A stretch of 64,000 nt of DNA from Falsibacillus albus. Its GTDB lineage: Bacteria > Bacillota > Bacilli > Bacillales > DSM-25281. The notes beneath the pieces were generated by a model. That model was not told where the DNA came from, did no database searches, and was given only the letters and a program-made list of their open reading frames with translations. Positions 15,886 through 25,216 of this stretch are shown here, one piece after another. The translations under genes were made by a program, and so were the position numbers. The stretch lies in contig NZ_RCVZ01000001.1 of the NCBI RefSeq assembly GCF_003668575.1, positions 186,001 to 250,000 on the forward strand, read 5' to 3'. Every line of letters starts with the position of its first letter. The stretch's first letter is position 1.

Positions 15886-17613
15886 ATGAATAAAAAGGAT
15901 ATCGTGAGATTACTTGAACATATAGCCATTTATATGGAATTGAAGGGGGAAAACTCCTTTAAAGTGTCTGCTTTCAGAAAAGCGGCGGCCGCATTGGAAG
16001 CGGATGATCGCAGTCTATCTGAAATGGAAGATTTCCAATCTTTGAATGGTATTGGAAAAGGAACTGCCGCCGTCATTGAAGAATACATAGAGAGCGGGAG
16101 ATCCTCTGTTTTGGAAGAGCTCCAAAAAGAAGTGCCAAAGGGCCTCATTCCGCTTATGCAGCTCCCTGGGCTTGGCGGAAAAAAAATCGCCAAGCTTTAT
16201 CACGAACTTGATGTAGTGGATATTGAAACTTTAAAAGCTGTCTGTGAAGAGGGAAAAGTAAAGGGGTTAGCAGGGTTCGGCAAAAAGACGGAGGAAAAAA
16301 TTCTGCAGGCCATCGAAGAAGTTGGATCCAGGCCAGAGAGATTACCGTTGGCATATATGCTCCCGATCGTCGATAAACTGGAGGAATGCATCAGCCGCAT
16401 GGAATACGTGGACCGGTTTTCCCGTGCAGGCAGCATACGGAGAATGAGAGAGACAGTCAAAGATCTGGATTTCATCATCGCCACTGATTCCCCTCAAAAA
16501 GTGAAAGATCAGCTTTTGAAGCTGCCTGATATAAAAGAAGCCATTTCAAATGGAATGACCAAGGTATCGTTAACCTTTTCCTTTGACTATGATGTTTCCG
16601 TAGATTTTCGATTAGTGGAACCAAAAGTCTATGCCACTGCCTTGCATCATTTCACCGGTTCTAAAGATCATAATGTCAAAATGAGGCAGATTGCCAAAGA
16701 ACGCGGAGAAAAAATAAGCGAATATGGTGTCGAAGTGGTGGAAACAGGGGAAGTGCTGACTTTTGAAACGGAAGAAGCGTTTTTTGATCATTTCGGCCTC
16801 CCGTTCATCCCACCTGAAGTCAGGGAAGACGGCAAGGAAGTAGAGACTTTTTCTTCTGAAACCCGACTTGTTTCCAAAGAAGGTATTAAAGGCGACTTAC
16901 ATATGCATACAACCTGGTCGGACGGTGCATTTTCTTTGGAGGAAATGATTGAGGCATGCAGGGAAAAAGGCTATAAATATATGGCGATCACCGATCACTC
17001 TCAATATTTGAGGGTCGCCAACGGACTTACATCTGAACGGCTAAGAAAGCAAAAGGAAGAAATTCGCCGATTGAATGAAAAGTATGATGATATATTAATT
17101 TTATCTGGGATTGAAATGGATATTTTACCGGATGCAACCTTGGATTATGATGACGATTTGCTTGCAGAAATGGATCTTGTCATCGCATCCATTCATTCGA
17201 GCTTCTCACAATCCCAGGAAAAAATAATGGAGAGGCTCACAGCTGCATTGAACAATCATCATGTTGATATCATTGCACATCCTACCGGAAGGCTCATTGG
17301 AAGAAGGGAAGGATACAGTGTCGATATGGACATGTTAATCGAGCTTGCCAAGAAGACCGATACAGTCCTGGAGTTGAACGCAAATCCGAACAGGCTGGAT
17401 CTTTCATCTGAACATATCAGGAAAGCAAAAGAGGCAGGCGTCAAAATAGTCATCAACACCGACGCACATAATATTAAAAATCTTGATTTCATGGAAATAG
17501 GTGTTTCTGCAGCACGGAAAGGGTGGGCATCCGCAGAGATGGTCCTCAACACATATTCTCCTGATGAATTGATGGAATTTTTAAGACGGAATGATGAAAC
17601 AACAAGCAAGTAG
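15886..17613 (+). CDS. polX: DNA polymerase/3'-5' exonuclease PolX
   Basis: Family X DNA polymerase with a PHP-domain 3'-5' exonuclease, used in base-excision repair and gap filling. The N-terminal part has helix-hairpin-helix modules ([16 protein letters not shown] near residue 50; [16 protein letters not shown] near 100) and the polymerase palm ([21 protein letters not shown] near 185-205, giving the catalytic Asp pair; [13 protein letters not shown] near 260). The PHP domain starts near residue 335 ([14 protein letters not shown]), continues with [15 protein letters not shown] and ends with [13 protein letters not shown]. The start at 15886 follows GGAAGGTGA and gives 575 residues like the B. 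subtilis protein; the extra 19 codons upstream are not family sequence. It overlaps nothing and mutS2 follows after 19 bp. Confidence 0.95.
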   Translation: MNKKDIVRLLEHIAIYMELKGENSFKVSAFRKAAAALEADDRSLSEMEDFQSLNGIGKGTAAVIEEYIESGRSSVLEELQKEVPKGLIPLMQLPGLGGKKIAKLYHELDVVDIETLKAVCEEGKVKGLAGFGKKTEEKILQAIEEVGSRPERLPLAYMLPIVDKLEECISRMEYVDRFSRAGSIRRMRETVKDLDFIIATDSPQKVKDQLLKLPDIKEAISNGMTKVSLTFSFDYDVSVDFRLVEPKVYATALHHFTGSKDHNVKMRQIAKERGEKISEYGVEVVETGEVLTFETEEAFFDHFGLPFIPPEVREDGKEVETFSSETRLVSKEGIKGDLHMHTTWSDGAFSLEEMIEACREKGYKYMAITDHSQYLRVANGLTSERLRKQKEEIRRLNEKYDDILILSGIEMDILPDATLDYDDDLLAEMDLVIASIHSSFSQSQEKIMERLTAALNNHHVDIIAHPTGRLIGRREGYSVDMDMLIELAKKTDTVLELNANPNRLDLSSEHIRKAKEAGVKIVINTDAHNIKNLDFMEIGVSAARKGWASAEMVLNTYSPDELMEFLRRNDETTSK

Positions 17614-17632
17614 CAGGAGGGAGAAAACTTCC

Positions 17633-19993
17633 ATGTTTGAAAAAGTATTAAAAACATTGGAATTCGATAAAATTAAAAGTTTATTGCTCGAATTTGCATC
17701 CTCATCGTTGGGTGCAGACAAAATAAAATCGCTTTTGCCATCAACATCCTATGATGAAGTTGTAAAGCTGCAGGAAGAAACAGACGAAGCCGCTTCTGTC
17801 ATAAGATTGAAAGGAAATGTTCCTTTGAGCGGAATTTACGATATCCGCCCACATGTAAAAAGATCGGAAATCGGGGGAATTTTAAGTCCAAATGATTTTG
17901 TCCAAATTGCCAGTACAATTCACGCTAGCCGTGTAATAAAACATTTTATAGAGGATATCACTGATTCGAAGGACATACTCATTCCAATTTTGGTTAAAAA
18001 ATCGGATGGAATGTCGATCTTAACCCCTTTGGAGCATGAAATAAAAAATGCAGTGGACGAAAATGGTGAGGTACTCGATTCAGCAAGTACCGAATTGAGG
18101 CATATCCGTCAGCAGCTGAGGGCAAATGAATCAAGGGTCCGTGAAAAACTGGAAGGCTATATCCGATCAAAAAACGCACAGAAAATGTTATCGGATGCGA
18201 TTGTCACCATCCGGAACGACCGCTATGTCATTCCGGTCAAACAGGAATATAGAGGACACTACGGCGGGATTGTCCATGATCAATCTTCATCAGGGCAGAC
18301 ATTGTTCATTGAACCGCAGTCCATCGTTCAATTAAACAATCAGTTAAGGGAATTCAAGCTGAAAGAACAGCAGGAAATCGAGAAGATCCTTCAGGCACTG
18401 ACGGTTGAAATTGCAGCGGCCAGTCATGAATTACTTGAAATAGTGCGGATTATGGGCGAACTTGATTTTATCTTCGCAAAGGCAAAATTCGGTGCTTCCA
18501 TAAAGGCGACCAAACCGAAAGTGAACGATAATGGCATCGTTAAGCTCTTCAAGGCACGTCATCCACTTTTGGCAATGGATGAAGCCGTTGCAAATGATAT
18601 AGCAATCGGGGAAAATTACTCGACCATTGTCATCACAGGCCCAAATACCGGCGGAAAAACGGTCACCTTGAAAACAATCGGGATTTGTACCATCATGGCA
18701 CAGGCCGGGCTTCAAATCCCGACTCTCGATGGTTCGGAGATCAACGTCTTCAAGCAAGTCTTTGCTGATATCGGGGATGAACAATCCATTGAGCAAAGTT
18801 TAAGTACATTTTCCTCGCACATGGTCAATATTGTGGAAATCTTGAAACTTGTCGATCATGAGAGCCTTGTGCTTTTCGATGAACTGGGTGCCGGGACCGA
18901 TCCGCAGGAGGGTGCAGCCTTAGCGATTTCTATACTCGATGAGGTATATAATAGAGGGGCCAAAGTCATTGCGACCACCCACTATCCTGAATTGAAGGCA
19001 TATGGATATAATCGAGAAGGGGTCATGAATGCAAGTGTGGAATTTAATGTTGAGACGTTGAGCCCCACATATAAATTATTGATCGGTGTCCCTGGAAGGA
19101 GCAACGCCTTTGAAATTTCCAAGCGTCTCGGATTGAATGATGCAGTCATCGAGCATGCCCGCTCTTATATCGGTGCTGATACGAATGAAGTCGAAAACAT
19201 GATCGCTTCACTTGAACAGAGCAGGAGACTCGCAGAAGAAGAGCGGCTGGAAGCAAACGAACTGATGAAAAGTGCGGATAAACTCCATAAGGACCTTCAG
19301 AAACAGATGATCGAGTTTTATGAACAACGGGACAAAATGTATGAAAAGGCAGAAGCAAAGGCAGCAAAGGTCGTCGACAAAGCAAAAAGTGAAGCCGAAG
19401 AAATCATTCATGATTTGAGAAAGCTTCAGCAGAACAAAAAAGCGGAAATCAAAGAGCATGAACTGATTGAGGCCAGAAAGAGGCTGGAAGGTGCTGCACC
19501 TGAATTGGAGAAGACCAGCAAATCGGTCAAACGTTCAGCATCCAAACATGAATTTGCAGCAGGTGATGAAGTCAAGGTCCTGAGCTTTGATCAAAAAGGG
19601 CATCTGGTCGAAAGAGTTTCCAGAAATGAATGGCAGGTTCAGATCGGCATCATGAAAATGAAGGTGAAAGAATCCGACCTGGAATTCATTAAAGGCAAGC
19701 AAAAGGTTGAAACAAAGCCGCTCGCCACGGTTAAAGGCAGGGACTATCATGTCAGCCTTGAATTGGACTTAAGGGGCGAGAGGTATGAAGGTGCGCTGAT
19801 TCGAGTGGAAAAATACCTGGATGATGCCGTTTTGGCTGGTTATCCACGGGTTTCCATCATTCACGGGAAAGGGACCGGCGCATTGAGGCAGGGTGTTCAG
19901 GAATATTTGAAAAATCATCGAAACGTCAAAAGGATCCGCTTCGGGGAAGCTGGTGAAGGAGGCAGCGGCGTGACGGTTGTCGAATTGAAATAA
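17633..19993 (+). CDS. mutS2: Endonuclease MutS2
   Basis: MutS-like ATPase with a C-terminal Smr endonuclease domain. Recent work in Bacillus links MutS2 to rescue of collided ribosomes, and older work to suppression of homologous recombination. The clamp/lever region covers about residues 1-320. Walker A is [12 protein letters not shown] near 335 and Walker B is [16 protein letters not shown] near 408. A long charged coiled coil follows (about 515-640), then the KOW-like segment ([16 protein letters not shown]) and the Smr domain ([27 protein letters not shown]). The ATG at 17633 follows AGGAGGGAG; an upstream in-frame ATG inside the end of polX is not family sequence. Length 786 residues, normal. 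Confidence 0.97.
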   Translation: MFEKVLKTLEFDKIKSLLLEFASSSLGADKIKSLLPSTSYDEVVKLQEETDEAASVIRLKGNVPLSGIYDIRPHVKRSEIGGILSPNDFVQIASTIHASRVIKHFIEDITDSKDILIPILVKKSDGMSILTPLEHEIKNAVDENGEVLDSASTELRHIRQQLRANESRVREKLEGYIRSKNAQKMLSDAIVTIRNDRYVIPVKQEYRGHYGGIVHDQSSSGQTLFIEPQSIVQLNNQLREFKLKEQQEIEKILQALTVEIAAASHELLEIVRIMGELDFIFAKAKFGASIKATKPKVNDNGIVKLFKARHPLLAMDEAVANDIAIGENYSTIVITGPNTGGKTVTLKTIGICTIMAQAGLQIPTLDGSEINVFKQVFADIGDEQSIEQSLSTFSSHMVNIVEILKLVDHESLVLFDELGAGTDPQEGAALAISILDEVYNRGAKVIATTHYPELKAYGYNREGVMNASVEFNVETLSPTYKLLIGVPGRSNAFEISKRLGLNDAVIEHARSYIGADTNEVENMIASLEQSRRLAEEERLEANELMKSADKLHKDLQKQMIEFYEQRDKMYEKAEAKAAKVVDKAKSEAEEIIHDLRKLQQNKKAEIKEHELIEARKRLEGAAPELEKTSKSVKRSASKHEFAAGDEVKVLSFDQKGHLVERVSRNEWQVQIGIMKMKVKESDLEFIKGKQKVETKPLATVKGRDYHVSLELDLRGERYEGALIRVEKYLDDAVLAGYPRVSIIHGKGTGALRQGVQEYLKNHRNVKRIRFGEAGEGGSGVTVVELK

Positions 19994-20014
19994 CAGGGAG
20001 AGTGGTGTGGAAAA

Positions 20015-20425
20015 ATGAATGCGTCCTTTTGGGAAAATGAGTACGTACAGACAGCAGGTTATTACAGCGTAGTCATCCTTTGCATGGTATTATTTTTAGC
20101 CATATTTGAATTTGTTACGAAGTACAAAAATTGGGACGAAATCAAAAAGGGGAATTTGGCTGTTGCAATGGCCACTGGCGGGAAAATCTTTGGCATAGCC
20201 AACGTTTTCCGCCATTCAATCCTGCAGCATAATACCCTTTTGACCATGATTGGCTGGGGAGTATTCGGGTTTGTCCTGCTATTGATCGGCTACTTCATCT
20301 ATGAGTTCTTGACTCCGAAGTTTAAAATCGATGAAGAAATTCAACAGGATAACCGGGCGGTAGGATTCATATCGATGGTCATCTCCATCGGATTATCCTA
20401 TGTCATTGGCGCAAGCATATCGTAA
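20015..20425 (+). CDS. yshE: DUF350 membrane protein YshE
   Basis: Inner-membrane protein of the DUF350 family, function unknown. In 136 residues four hydrophobic segments can be seen: about 16-37 (YYSVVILCMVLFLAIFEF), 47-65 (NLAVAMATGGKIFGIANVF), 75-98 (TMIGWGVFGFVLLLIGYFIYEF) and 115-135 (AVGFISMVISIGLSYVIGASIS). DNRAVGF near 112 and the GxI/KIFGIA motif are family features. It lies 21 bp behind mutS2 in the same direction, as in B. subtilis. It is followed 12 bp later by a 27-codon hydrophobic ORF with a better ribosome binding site. Confidence 0.88.
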   Translation: MNASFWENEYVQTAGYYSVVILCMVLFLAIFEFVTKYKNWDEIKKGNLAVAMATGGKIFGIANVFRHSILQHNTLLTMIGWGVFGFVLLLIGYFIYEFLTPKFKIDEEIQQDNRAVGFISMVISIGLSYVIGASIS

Positions 20426-20437
20426 GGAGAGACTTGA

Positions 20438-20521
20438 ATGGATAAATTGGCAAAGGTATTGCTCACCTTATGCGGAGTGTTTTTATTAATTGGCATAATA
20501 TATATGATTATTTCAATGTGA
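20438..20521 (+). CDS. Putative 27-residue single-span membrane peptide
   Basis: Short open frame MDKLAKVLLTLCGVFLLIG.. ending IISM with a TGA stop. A near-perfect ribosome binding site AAGGAGA (20423-20429) lies eight bases before the ATG. Residues about 7-26 form one uninterrupted hydrophobic helix after a short positively charged N-terminus (KLAK), so a single-span inner-membrane peptide is predicted. It begins 12 bp after yshE and ends just before the operon terminator at 20545-20584, so it would be the last gene of mutS2-yshE. I do not recognise it. The context is better than chance for a coding sequence, but conservation would have to decide. Confidence 0.6.
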   Translation: MDKLAKVLLTLCGVFLLIGIIYMIISM

Positions 20522-20544
20522 AGATATAAATATTTTACCAGTCT

Positions 20545-20584
20545 GAATGGAGTTCTGCGAAACGCAGTGCTCCATTTTGATTTT
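20545..20584 (+). terminator. Intrinsic terminator behind yshE and the small ORF
   Basis: AATGGAG and CTCCATT form the base, CTGCG-AAA-CGCAG the top of one long stem with a 2x2 internal loop, followed by TTTTGATTTT. Confidence 0.88.
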
Positions 20585-20585
20585 A

Positions 20586-20857
20586 GGCAGTTTGAAAAAT
20601 CAATATTGTATCAATGGATTACAAGTAATCAAAAAATCTGCTGGATGCGTTGATGAATGTAAAGGATGATTTCAGTTACAGGATGATCGCTTTCCGAGGT
20701 GCGGGAGTTAGCCTTCTCATTCCGCTGTGGAGGGGGCTCACCTTGCACGCTGATCTCTCCGGAATTTCACGTCTTCCGCTCCAATCAGCCTTTATAAGAT
20801 AATTTCATTTCTATTAACACTCTAGTATAAAAACAATTTTTTAAAGTTATATCCGCC
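20586..20857 (+). mobile_element. MITE-like element, diverged copy (copy 6)
   Basis: A recognisable core, GATGATTTCAGTTACAGGATG at 20667 on, CTTTCCGAGGTGCGGG and CTTCCGCTCCAATCAGCC at 20771-20790, lies between weak ends near 20586 and 20857. It begins directly at the T-tail of the previous terminator. Together with AT-rich sequence it fills the 454-bp gap before lcfA; nothing else is visible there apart from the lcfA promoter. Confidence 0.55.
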
Positions 20858-20876
20858 AAATGCCAATTTTAATAAA

Positions 20877-20905
20877 TTGTATAGGGACTATGGATATATT
20901 ATAAT
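20877..20905 (+). promoter_or_regulatory. Probable promoter of lcfA
   Basis: TTGTAT (20877-20882), 17-bp spacer, TATAAT (20900-20905). No FadR-type palindrome was found between here and the lcfA start. Confidence 0.6.
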
Positions 20906-20975
20906 TGTAAAGAGAAATTTAAAAATTCTAATTTTTCGAGTAAAAATGATTTTGTGAGAAGAAAGGAGGATATGG

Positions 20976-22670
20976 ATGGAATCCAAACCGTGGCTTGAAC
21001 AATATCCTGAGGAAATACCTTCGGCCCTTGAATATGCCCCAATCCCGGTACATTCTTATTTGACCGAAGCGGCATCACACTTTCCAGACAAGACTGCCAT
21101 TCATTTTATGGGCAAGGAATTAAGCTACAGGGAAGTGTACGAAGCTGCTTTGAAAATGGCGAATTATCTTTGCTCCATCGGAATAAAGAAAGGCGACCGC
21201 GTTGCAATCATGCTGCCAAATACTCCGCAGTCGGTCATCAGCTACTATGGTATTCTCTATGCTGGCGGGGTAGTCGTACAGACAAATCCTCTATACATGG
21301 AGCGTGAATTGGAGTACCAAATGAATGATTCGGGAGCAAAAGCAATCATCACTTTGGATATCCTGTTTCCAAGAGTGATCGGCATCCTGGAATCAACATC
21401 ATTGGAGCATATAATTGTAACCGCTATCAAGGATTTTCTGCCATTTCCGAAAAACCTGATCTACCCATTCATCCAGAAAAAGCAGTACGGAATTGTCGTA
21501 GATGTCAAACATCAAGGAAACCATCATCTTTTAAAAAGAATTTTGGATGTTGCAGAAGCGAAGCCGTTGTCAATCGACTTCAACTTTGAGGAAGATTTGG
21601 CCTTGCTCCAGTATACAGGAGGGACAACAGGCTTTCCTAAGGGAGTCATGCTGACGCATAAAAATTTGGTTTCCAATGCATCGATGTGCGACGCTTGGCT
21701 CTACAAATGCAAAAAAGGTGAAGAAACGATTCTCGGCATCCTACCGTTTTTCCATGTATATGGGATGACTGCTGTCATGATCCTTGCTGTCATGCAAGCA
21801 TATAAGATGGTGCTGCTGCCCAAATTTGATCCGGAAACAACTTTAAAAACCATTCACAAACAAAAGCCTACGCTGTTCCCGGGGGCCCCGACCATTTATA
21901 TCGGACTCTTGAATCATCCAAAGCTCAAAGATTTTGATTTATCCTCGATTGAATCATGCATCAGCGGATCGGCGCCGCTTCCTATCGAAGTGCAGGAACA
22001 ATTCGAAAAGGCTACGAATGGAAAGCTGGTCGAAGGGTACGGTTTGACTGAATCTTCGCCAGTCACGCATGCAAACTTCTTATGGGGGCAAAAACGGATG
22101 AAGGGAAGCATAGGAGTCCCATGGCCGGATACCGATTCTGCCATTTTGTCATTAGAGGATGGGAGACCGCTTCCAGTTGGGGAAGTTGGTGAAATAGCTG
22201 TCAAAGGACCTCAAGTGATGAAAGGATATTGGAACCGTCCTGAAGAAACGGAGCAAATCCTTAAAGATGGCTGGCTCCGGACAGGAGATCTCGGCTATAT
22301 GGATGAAGAAGGGTATTTCTATGTGGTAGATCGTAAAAAAGACATGATCATAGCTGGGGGATTCAACATTTATCCCCGGGAAATCGAAGAGGTCCTTTAT
22401 GAGCATGAAGATGTTCAGGAAGTGGTCATTGCAGGTGTTCCGGATCCTTATCGTGGTGAAACCGTTAAAGCATATGTGGTGAGAAAATTAGGTTCAACCG
22501 TCACAGAGGATGAATTAAATATTTTCGCAAGAAAACATTTAGCCGCTTACAAGGTTCCCCGGGTATACGAGTTCCGGGAGGAGCTTCCAAAAACGGCTGT
22601 TGGAAAAATATTAAGGCGTGCGTTGATTGAGGAAGAGAAAAATAAACAAAAAGATGATAAACTAGGATGA
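20976..22670 (+). CDS. lcfA: Long-chain fatty-acid-CoA ligase
   Basis: Activates long-chain fatty acids with ATP and coenzyme A, the entry step of beta-oxidation. All adenylate-forming motifs are present in 564 residues: the ATP loop YTGGTTGFPKG near 210, the central motif GYGLTESSPVTH near 355, GDLGYMDEEGYFYVVDRKKD near 437-456 with the hinge residue, GGFNIYPREIEE near 463, and the catalytic Lys in PKTAVGKILRR near 540. The ATG follows AAAGGAGGA. Its own promoter lies at 20877-20905. fadR follows in the same direction after 156 bp with a separate promoter and FadR operator. In B. subtilis lcfA is also repressed by FadR, but no operator is obvious here. Confidence 0.95.
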   Translation: MESKPWLEQYPEEIPSALEYAPIPVHSYLTEAASHFPDKTAIHFMGKELSYREVYEAALKMANYLCSIGIKKGDRVAIMLPNTPQSVISYYGILYAGGVVVQTNPLYMERELEYQMNDSGAKAIITLDILFPRVIGILESTSLEHIIVTAIKDFLPFPKNLIYPFIQKKQYGIVVDVKHQGNHHLLKRILDVAEAKPLSIDFNFEEDLALLQYTGGTTGFPKGVMLTHKNLVSNASMCDAWLYKCKKGEETILGILPFFHVYGMTAVMILAVMQAYKMVLLPKFDPETTLKTIHKQKPTLFPGAPTIYIGLLNHPKLKDFDLSSIESCISGSAPLPIEVQEQFEKATNGKLVEGYGLTESSPVTHANFLWGQKRMKGSIGVPWPDTDSAILSLEDGRPLPVGEVGEIAVKGPQVMKGYWNRPEETEQILKDGWLRTGDLGYMDEEGYFYVVDRKKDMIIAGGFNIYPREIEEVLYEHEDVQEVVIAGVPDPYRGETVKAYVVRKLGSTVTEDELNIFARKHLAAYKVPRVYEFREELPKTAVGKILRRALIEEEKNKQKDDKLG

Positions 22671-22736
22671 ATGCTTCTCCATTGGAGCCGTCAATAAGGG
22701 GCTCTTTGTTTTTGGGAAGAAAATGCGTCCCGTTCC

Positions 22737-22790
22737 TTGACAGATGTGTGAATTCTATTTATTATAGAATTATGAATGACCATTCATTCA
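22737..22790 (+). promoter_or_regulatory. fadR promoter with FadR operator
   Basis: TTGACA (22737-22742), 17-bp spacer, TATTAT (22760-22765). The palindrome TGAATGACCATTCATTCA at 22773-22790 lies on the transcription start. It differs at one position from the B. subtilis FadR consensus TGAATGAMTANTCATTCA, so autorepression of fadR-fadB-etfB-etfA, relieved by long-chain acyl-CoA, is expected. Confidence 0.88.
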
Positions 22791-22826
22791 TTTTGAATCC
22801 AGGAAGAAAACTAGCAGGTGATAGCT

Positions 22827-23417
22827 ATGAAGCGAAACAAACCAAAATATAAACAAATTATCGATGCTGCTGTCATTGTGATCGCCGAAAATGGCTATCA
22901 TCAGGCACAAGTTTCAAAGATTGCCAAGCAAGCTGGTGTAGCAGATGGAACGATTTATTTGTATTTCAAAAACAAAGAAGACATATTGATTTCATTGTTT
23001 CAAGAAAAAATGGGATTATTTGTTGAAAAAATTGAAGAAGTTATAGCAGGAAAACAAAAAGCGGCGGAGAAATTATTAGTGATGGTAGAAAATCATTTTA
23101 AGATCTTATCAGAGGACCATCACTTAGCCATTGTTACCCAACTGGAGTTAAGACAGTCGAACAAAGATTTGCGCCTCAAGATCAACGATGTACTTAAAGG
23201 ATACTTATCATTGATGGATAGCATCCTTCAAGAAGGCATTGATAATGGAGAATTCCATTCATTGAATATTAGACTGGCAAGGCAAATGATCTTCGGTACG
23301 ATTGACGAAACCGTTACAACTTGGGTCATGAATGAACAAAAATACGATTTAGTCAAACAGGCTCCCGCCGTTCATCAGCTTTTGCTCAATGGATTCAGCG
23401 GGCAGAATGCAGACTAA
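22827..23417 (+). CDS. fadR: TetR-family fatty-acid degradation regulator FadR (YsiA)
   Basis: Repressor of beta-oxidation genes in Bacillus, released from DNA by long-chain acyl-CoA. An N-terminal TetR helix-turn-helix (residues about 5-55, IIDAAVIVIAENGYHQ, VSKIAKQAGVADGTIYLYF with the typical YxYF turn) precedes the TetR_C ligand domain (QLELRQSNKDLRLKIN, LARQMIFGTIDETVTTWVM). The start is ATG 22827 behind AGGTGA, giving 196 residues; a GTG nine bases earlier is not preferred. Its operator overlaps its own promoter at 22773-22790, and a second matching site lies in front of the thioesterase gene at 36799-36816. Confidence 0.93.
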   Translation: MKRNKPKYKQIIDAAVIVIAENGYHQAQVSKIAKQAGVADGTIYLYFKNKEDILISLFQEKMGLFVEKIEEVIAGKQKAAEKLLVMVENHFKILSEDHHLAIVTQLELRQSNKDLRLKINDVLKGYLSLMDSILQEGIDNGEFHSLNIRLARQMIFGTIDETVTTWVMNEQKYDLVKQAPAVHQLLLNGFSGQNAD

Positions 23418-23435
23418 AAAGTAAGGGGGATTGGC

Positions 23436-24209
23436 GTGCAATACTTGTCTTTAAGGAAAGAAAATCTCGTTGGTTATGTAACGATTAACCGGCCGCCAGC
23501 TAATGCATTGGCATCAGGGGTCATCGAGGAAGTATCGCTGGTGCTGGACGAAGTCGAAAAGGATGATGAAATTCGTGTCCTGCTGTTTCATGGAGAGGGA
23601 AGATTTTTCTCTGCAGGAGCAGATATTAAGGAATTCACATCTGTAAAGAATGAAGCCGATTTCGAAAAGCTTGGCGCAAACGGCCAAGAAGTTTTCGAGC
23701 GGATGGAAAACTTCCCTAAACCGATCATTGCTGCCATACACGGTGCAGCTCTCGGAGGTGGTCTGGAACTTGCGATGGCTTGTCATATACGCTATGTCAG
23801 TGAAAATGCCAAGCTCGGTCTGCCTGAACTTCAGCTAGGACTTGTTCCAGGTTTTGCCGGTTCACAGCGTCTCCCAAGATATGTCGGCGTAGCGAAAGCT
23901 GCTGAAATGCTGCTGACAAGCGATCCGATATCTGGCACAGAAGCTGTTGCTTGGGGGCTTGCGAATGCGGCATTCACAGAGGATGCAGTGTTTGAAGAAG
24001 CTGAAAAGCTGGCTCAAAAGGTTGCCCAAAAAAGCCCGATTGCCATGAAGGCAGCTATTGAACTTCTAAATTATGCTAAGGACGGCAGGTTTGAAGAAGG
24101 AGTGAAGCGTGAAGCTGAGCTTTTTGGCGAAGTGTTCATGTCTGAGGATGGACAGGAAGGAATCAGTGCTTTTATCGAAAAACGGAAGCCGAACTTCATA
24201 GGCAAATAG
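23436..24209 (+). CDS. fadB: Enoyl-CoA hydratase FadB (YsiB)
   Basis: Adds water across the trans-2 double bond of enoyl-CoA in beta-oxidation. The crotonase fold is complete in 257 residues. The first oxyanion-hole block is FFSAGADIKEF near 63-73 and the second is AIHGAALGGGLELAMACHIR near 101-120. The catalytic glutamates fall in KLGLPELQLGLVPGFAGSQR near 128-147. The start is GTG at 23436 with GGGGGA upstream. It follows fadR by 18 bp, so the two are co-transcribed. A diverged repeat remnant lies in the 190-bp gap before etfB. Confidence 0.93.
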   Translation: MQYLSLRKENLVGYVTINRPPANALASGVIEEVSLVLDEVEKDDEIRVLLFHGEGRFFSAGADIKEFTSVKNEADFEKLGANGQEVFERMENFPKPIIAAIHGAALGGGLELAMACHIRYVSENAKLGLPELQLGLVPGFAGSQRLPRYVGVAKAAEMLLTSDPISGTEAVAWGLANAAFTEDAVFEEAEKLAQKVAQKSPIAMKAAIELLNYAKDGRFEEGVKREAELFGEVFMSEDGQEGISAFIEKRKPNFIGK

Positions 24210-24211
24210 TT

Positions 24212-24325
24212 TTTCTCTAAAATAGCTCATCATATGATGTTGATTGGAGTGGAAGGTGCGATGCCGCTTGGAAAGCAAGCATCCTGAAGTGGAATTCAAC
24301 CTTACACAATTTAAAAAATAAAAAT
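24212..24325 (-). repeat. Remnant of the MITE-like family (copy 7)
   Basis: GTTGATTGGAGTGGAAGGTGCG at 24239-24260 and GGAAAGCAAGCATCCTGAAG at 24270-24289, then AATTCAACCTTACACAA, are the minus-oriented left and right core edges with the middle deleted. It sits between fadB and etfB without a terminator, so the operon probably reads through it. Confidence 0.5.
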
Positions 24326-24399
24326 ACAAATTTTTTTGAAGTGAATTTTCGAAATCTTTTAAACTAAAATAATGTTTTCATTATTGGGAGGGACAGAAT

Positions 24400-25173
24400 A
24401 TGAATATCTTCGTTTTAATGAAACGAACTTTTGACACAGAAGAAAGAATCACTATTTCCGGCGGACAAATCAATGAGGATGGTGCTGAATTCATCATTAA
24501 TCCTTATGATGAGTATGCGGTCGAGGAAGCAATCCAATTAAGGGATGAGCACGGCGGCGAGATCACGGTTGTGACAGTAGGCAGCGAGGAAAGCGAAAAG
24601 CAGCTGCGCACTGCATTGGCTATGGGTGCTGATAAGGCTGTTCTGATCAATACCGAGGATGATTTGGAATATGGCGACCAATTTACGACAGCTAAAATCC
24701 TTGCTGAATTCCTGAAGGATAAGGACGCAGATATTATTCTAGGTGGAAATGTAGCCATCGATGGGGGATCGGGGCAAGTTGGTCCACGTGTAGCCGAATT
24801 ATTGGATATCCCTTATGTAACAACCATCACGAAGCTTGAAATAGATGGGGACAAAGCGACTGTCGTACGTGATGTCGAAGGGGATTCTGAAGTGATTGAA
24901 ACAACACTTCCTTTGCTGGTCACTGCACAGCAGGGCTTGAACGAACCAAGATATCCTTCGCTTCCAGGGATAATGAAAGCAAAGAAAAAGCCATTGGAAG
25001 AATTGGAATTGGATGATTTAGATCTTGATGAGGACGATGTCGAAGCCAAGACAAAAACCATTGAAATTTATTTGCCGCCGAAGAAAGAAGCAGGAAAAGT
25101 GCTGGAAGGCGAACTAGAAGACCAAGTAAAAGAATTGGTGACTTTACTGAATAAAGAAGCAAAGGTTGTCTGA
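24400..25173 (+). CDS. etfB: Electron transfer flavoprotein beta subunit
   Basis: Small subunit of the FAD- and AMP-containing electron carrier that takes electrons from acyl-CoA dehydrogenases to the respiratory chain. The 257-residue product shows the N-terminal Rossmann-like fold (MNIFVLMKRTFDTEERI, NPYDEYAVEEAIQL), AMP-binding GADKAVLI and GGNVAIDGGSGQVGPRVAELL near 113-133, and the family signature VTAQQGLNEPRYPSLPGIMKAKKKPL near 169-194. It starts behind GGGAGGGACAG and is followed by etfA after 43 bp. It belongs to the fadR-fadB-etfB-etfA operon. Confidence 0.95.
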   Translation: MNIFVLMKRTFDTEERITISGGQINEDGAEFIINPYDEYAVEEAIQLRDEHGGEITVVTVGSEESEKQLRTALAMGADKAVLINTEDDLEYGDQFTTAKILAEFLKDKDADIILGGNVAIDGGSGQVGPRVAELLDIPYVTTITKLEIDGDKATVVRDVEGDSEVIETTLPLLVTAQQGLNEPRYPSLPGIMKAKKKPLEELELDDLDLDEDDVEAKTKTIEIYLPPKKEAGKVLEGELEDQVKELVTLLNKEAKVV

Positions 25174-25216
25174 AATAACTTCTATTGTGACGATGACAAA
25201 CAGGAGGGAATAAAAC

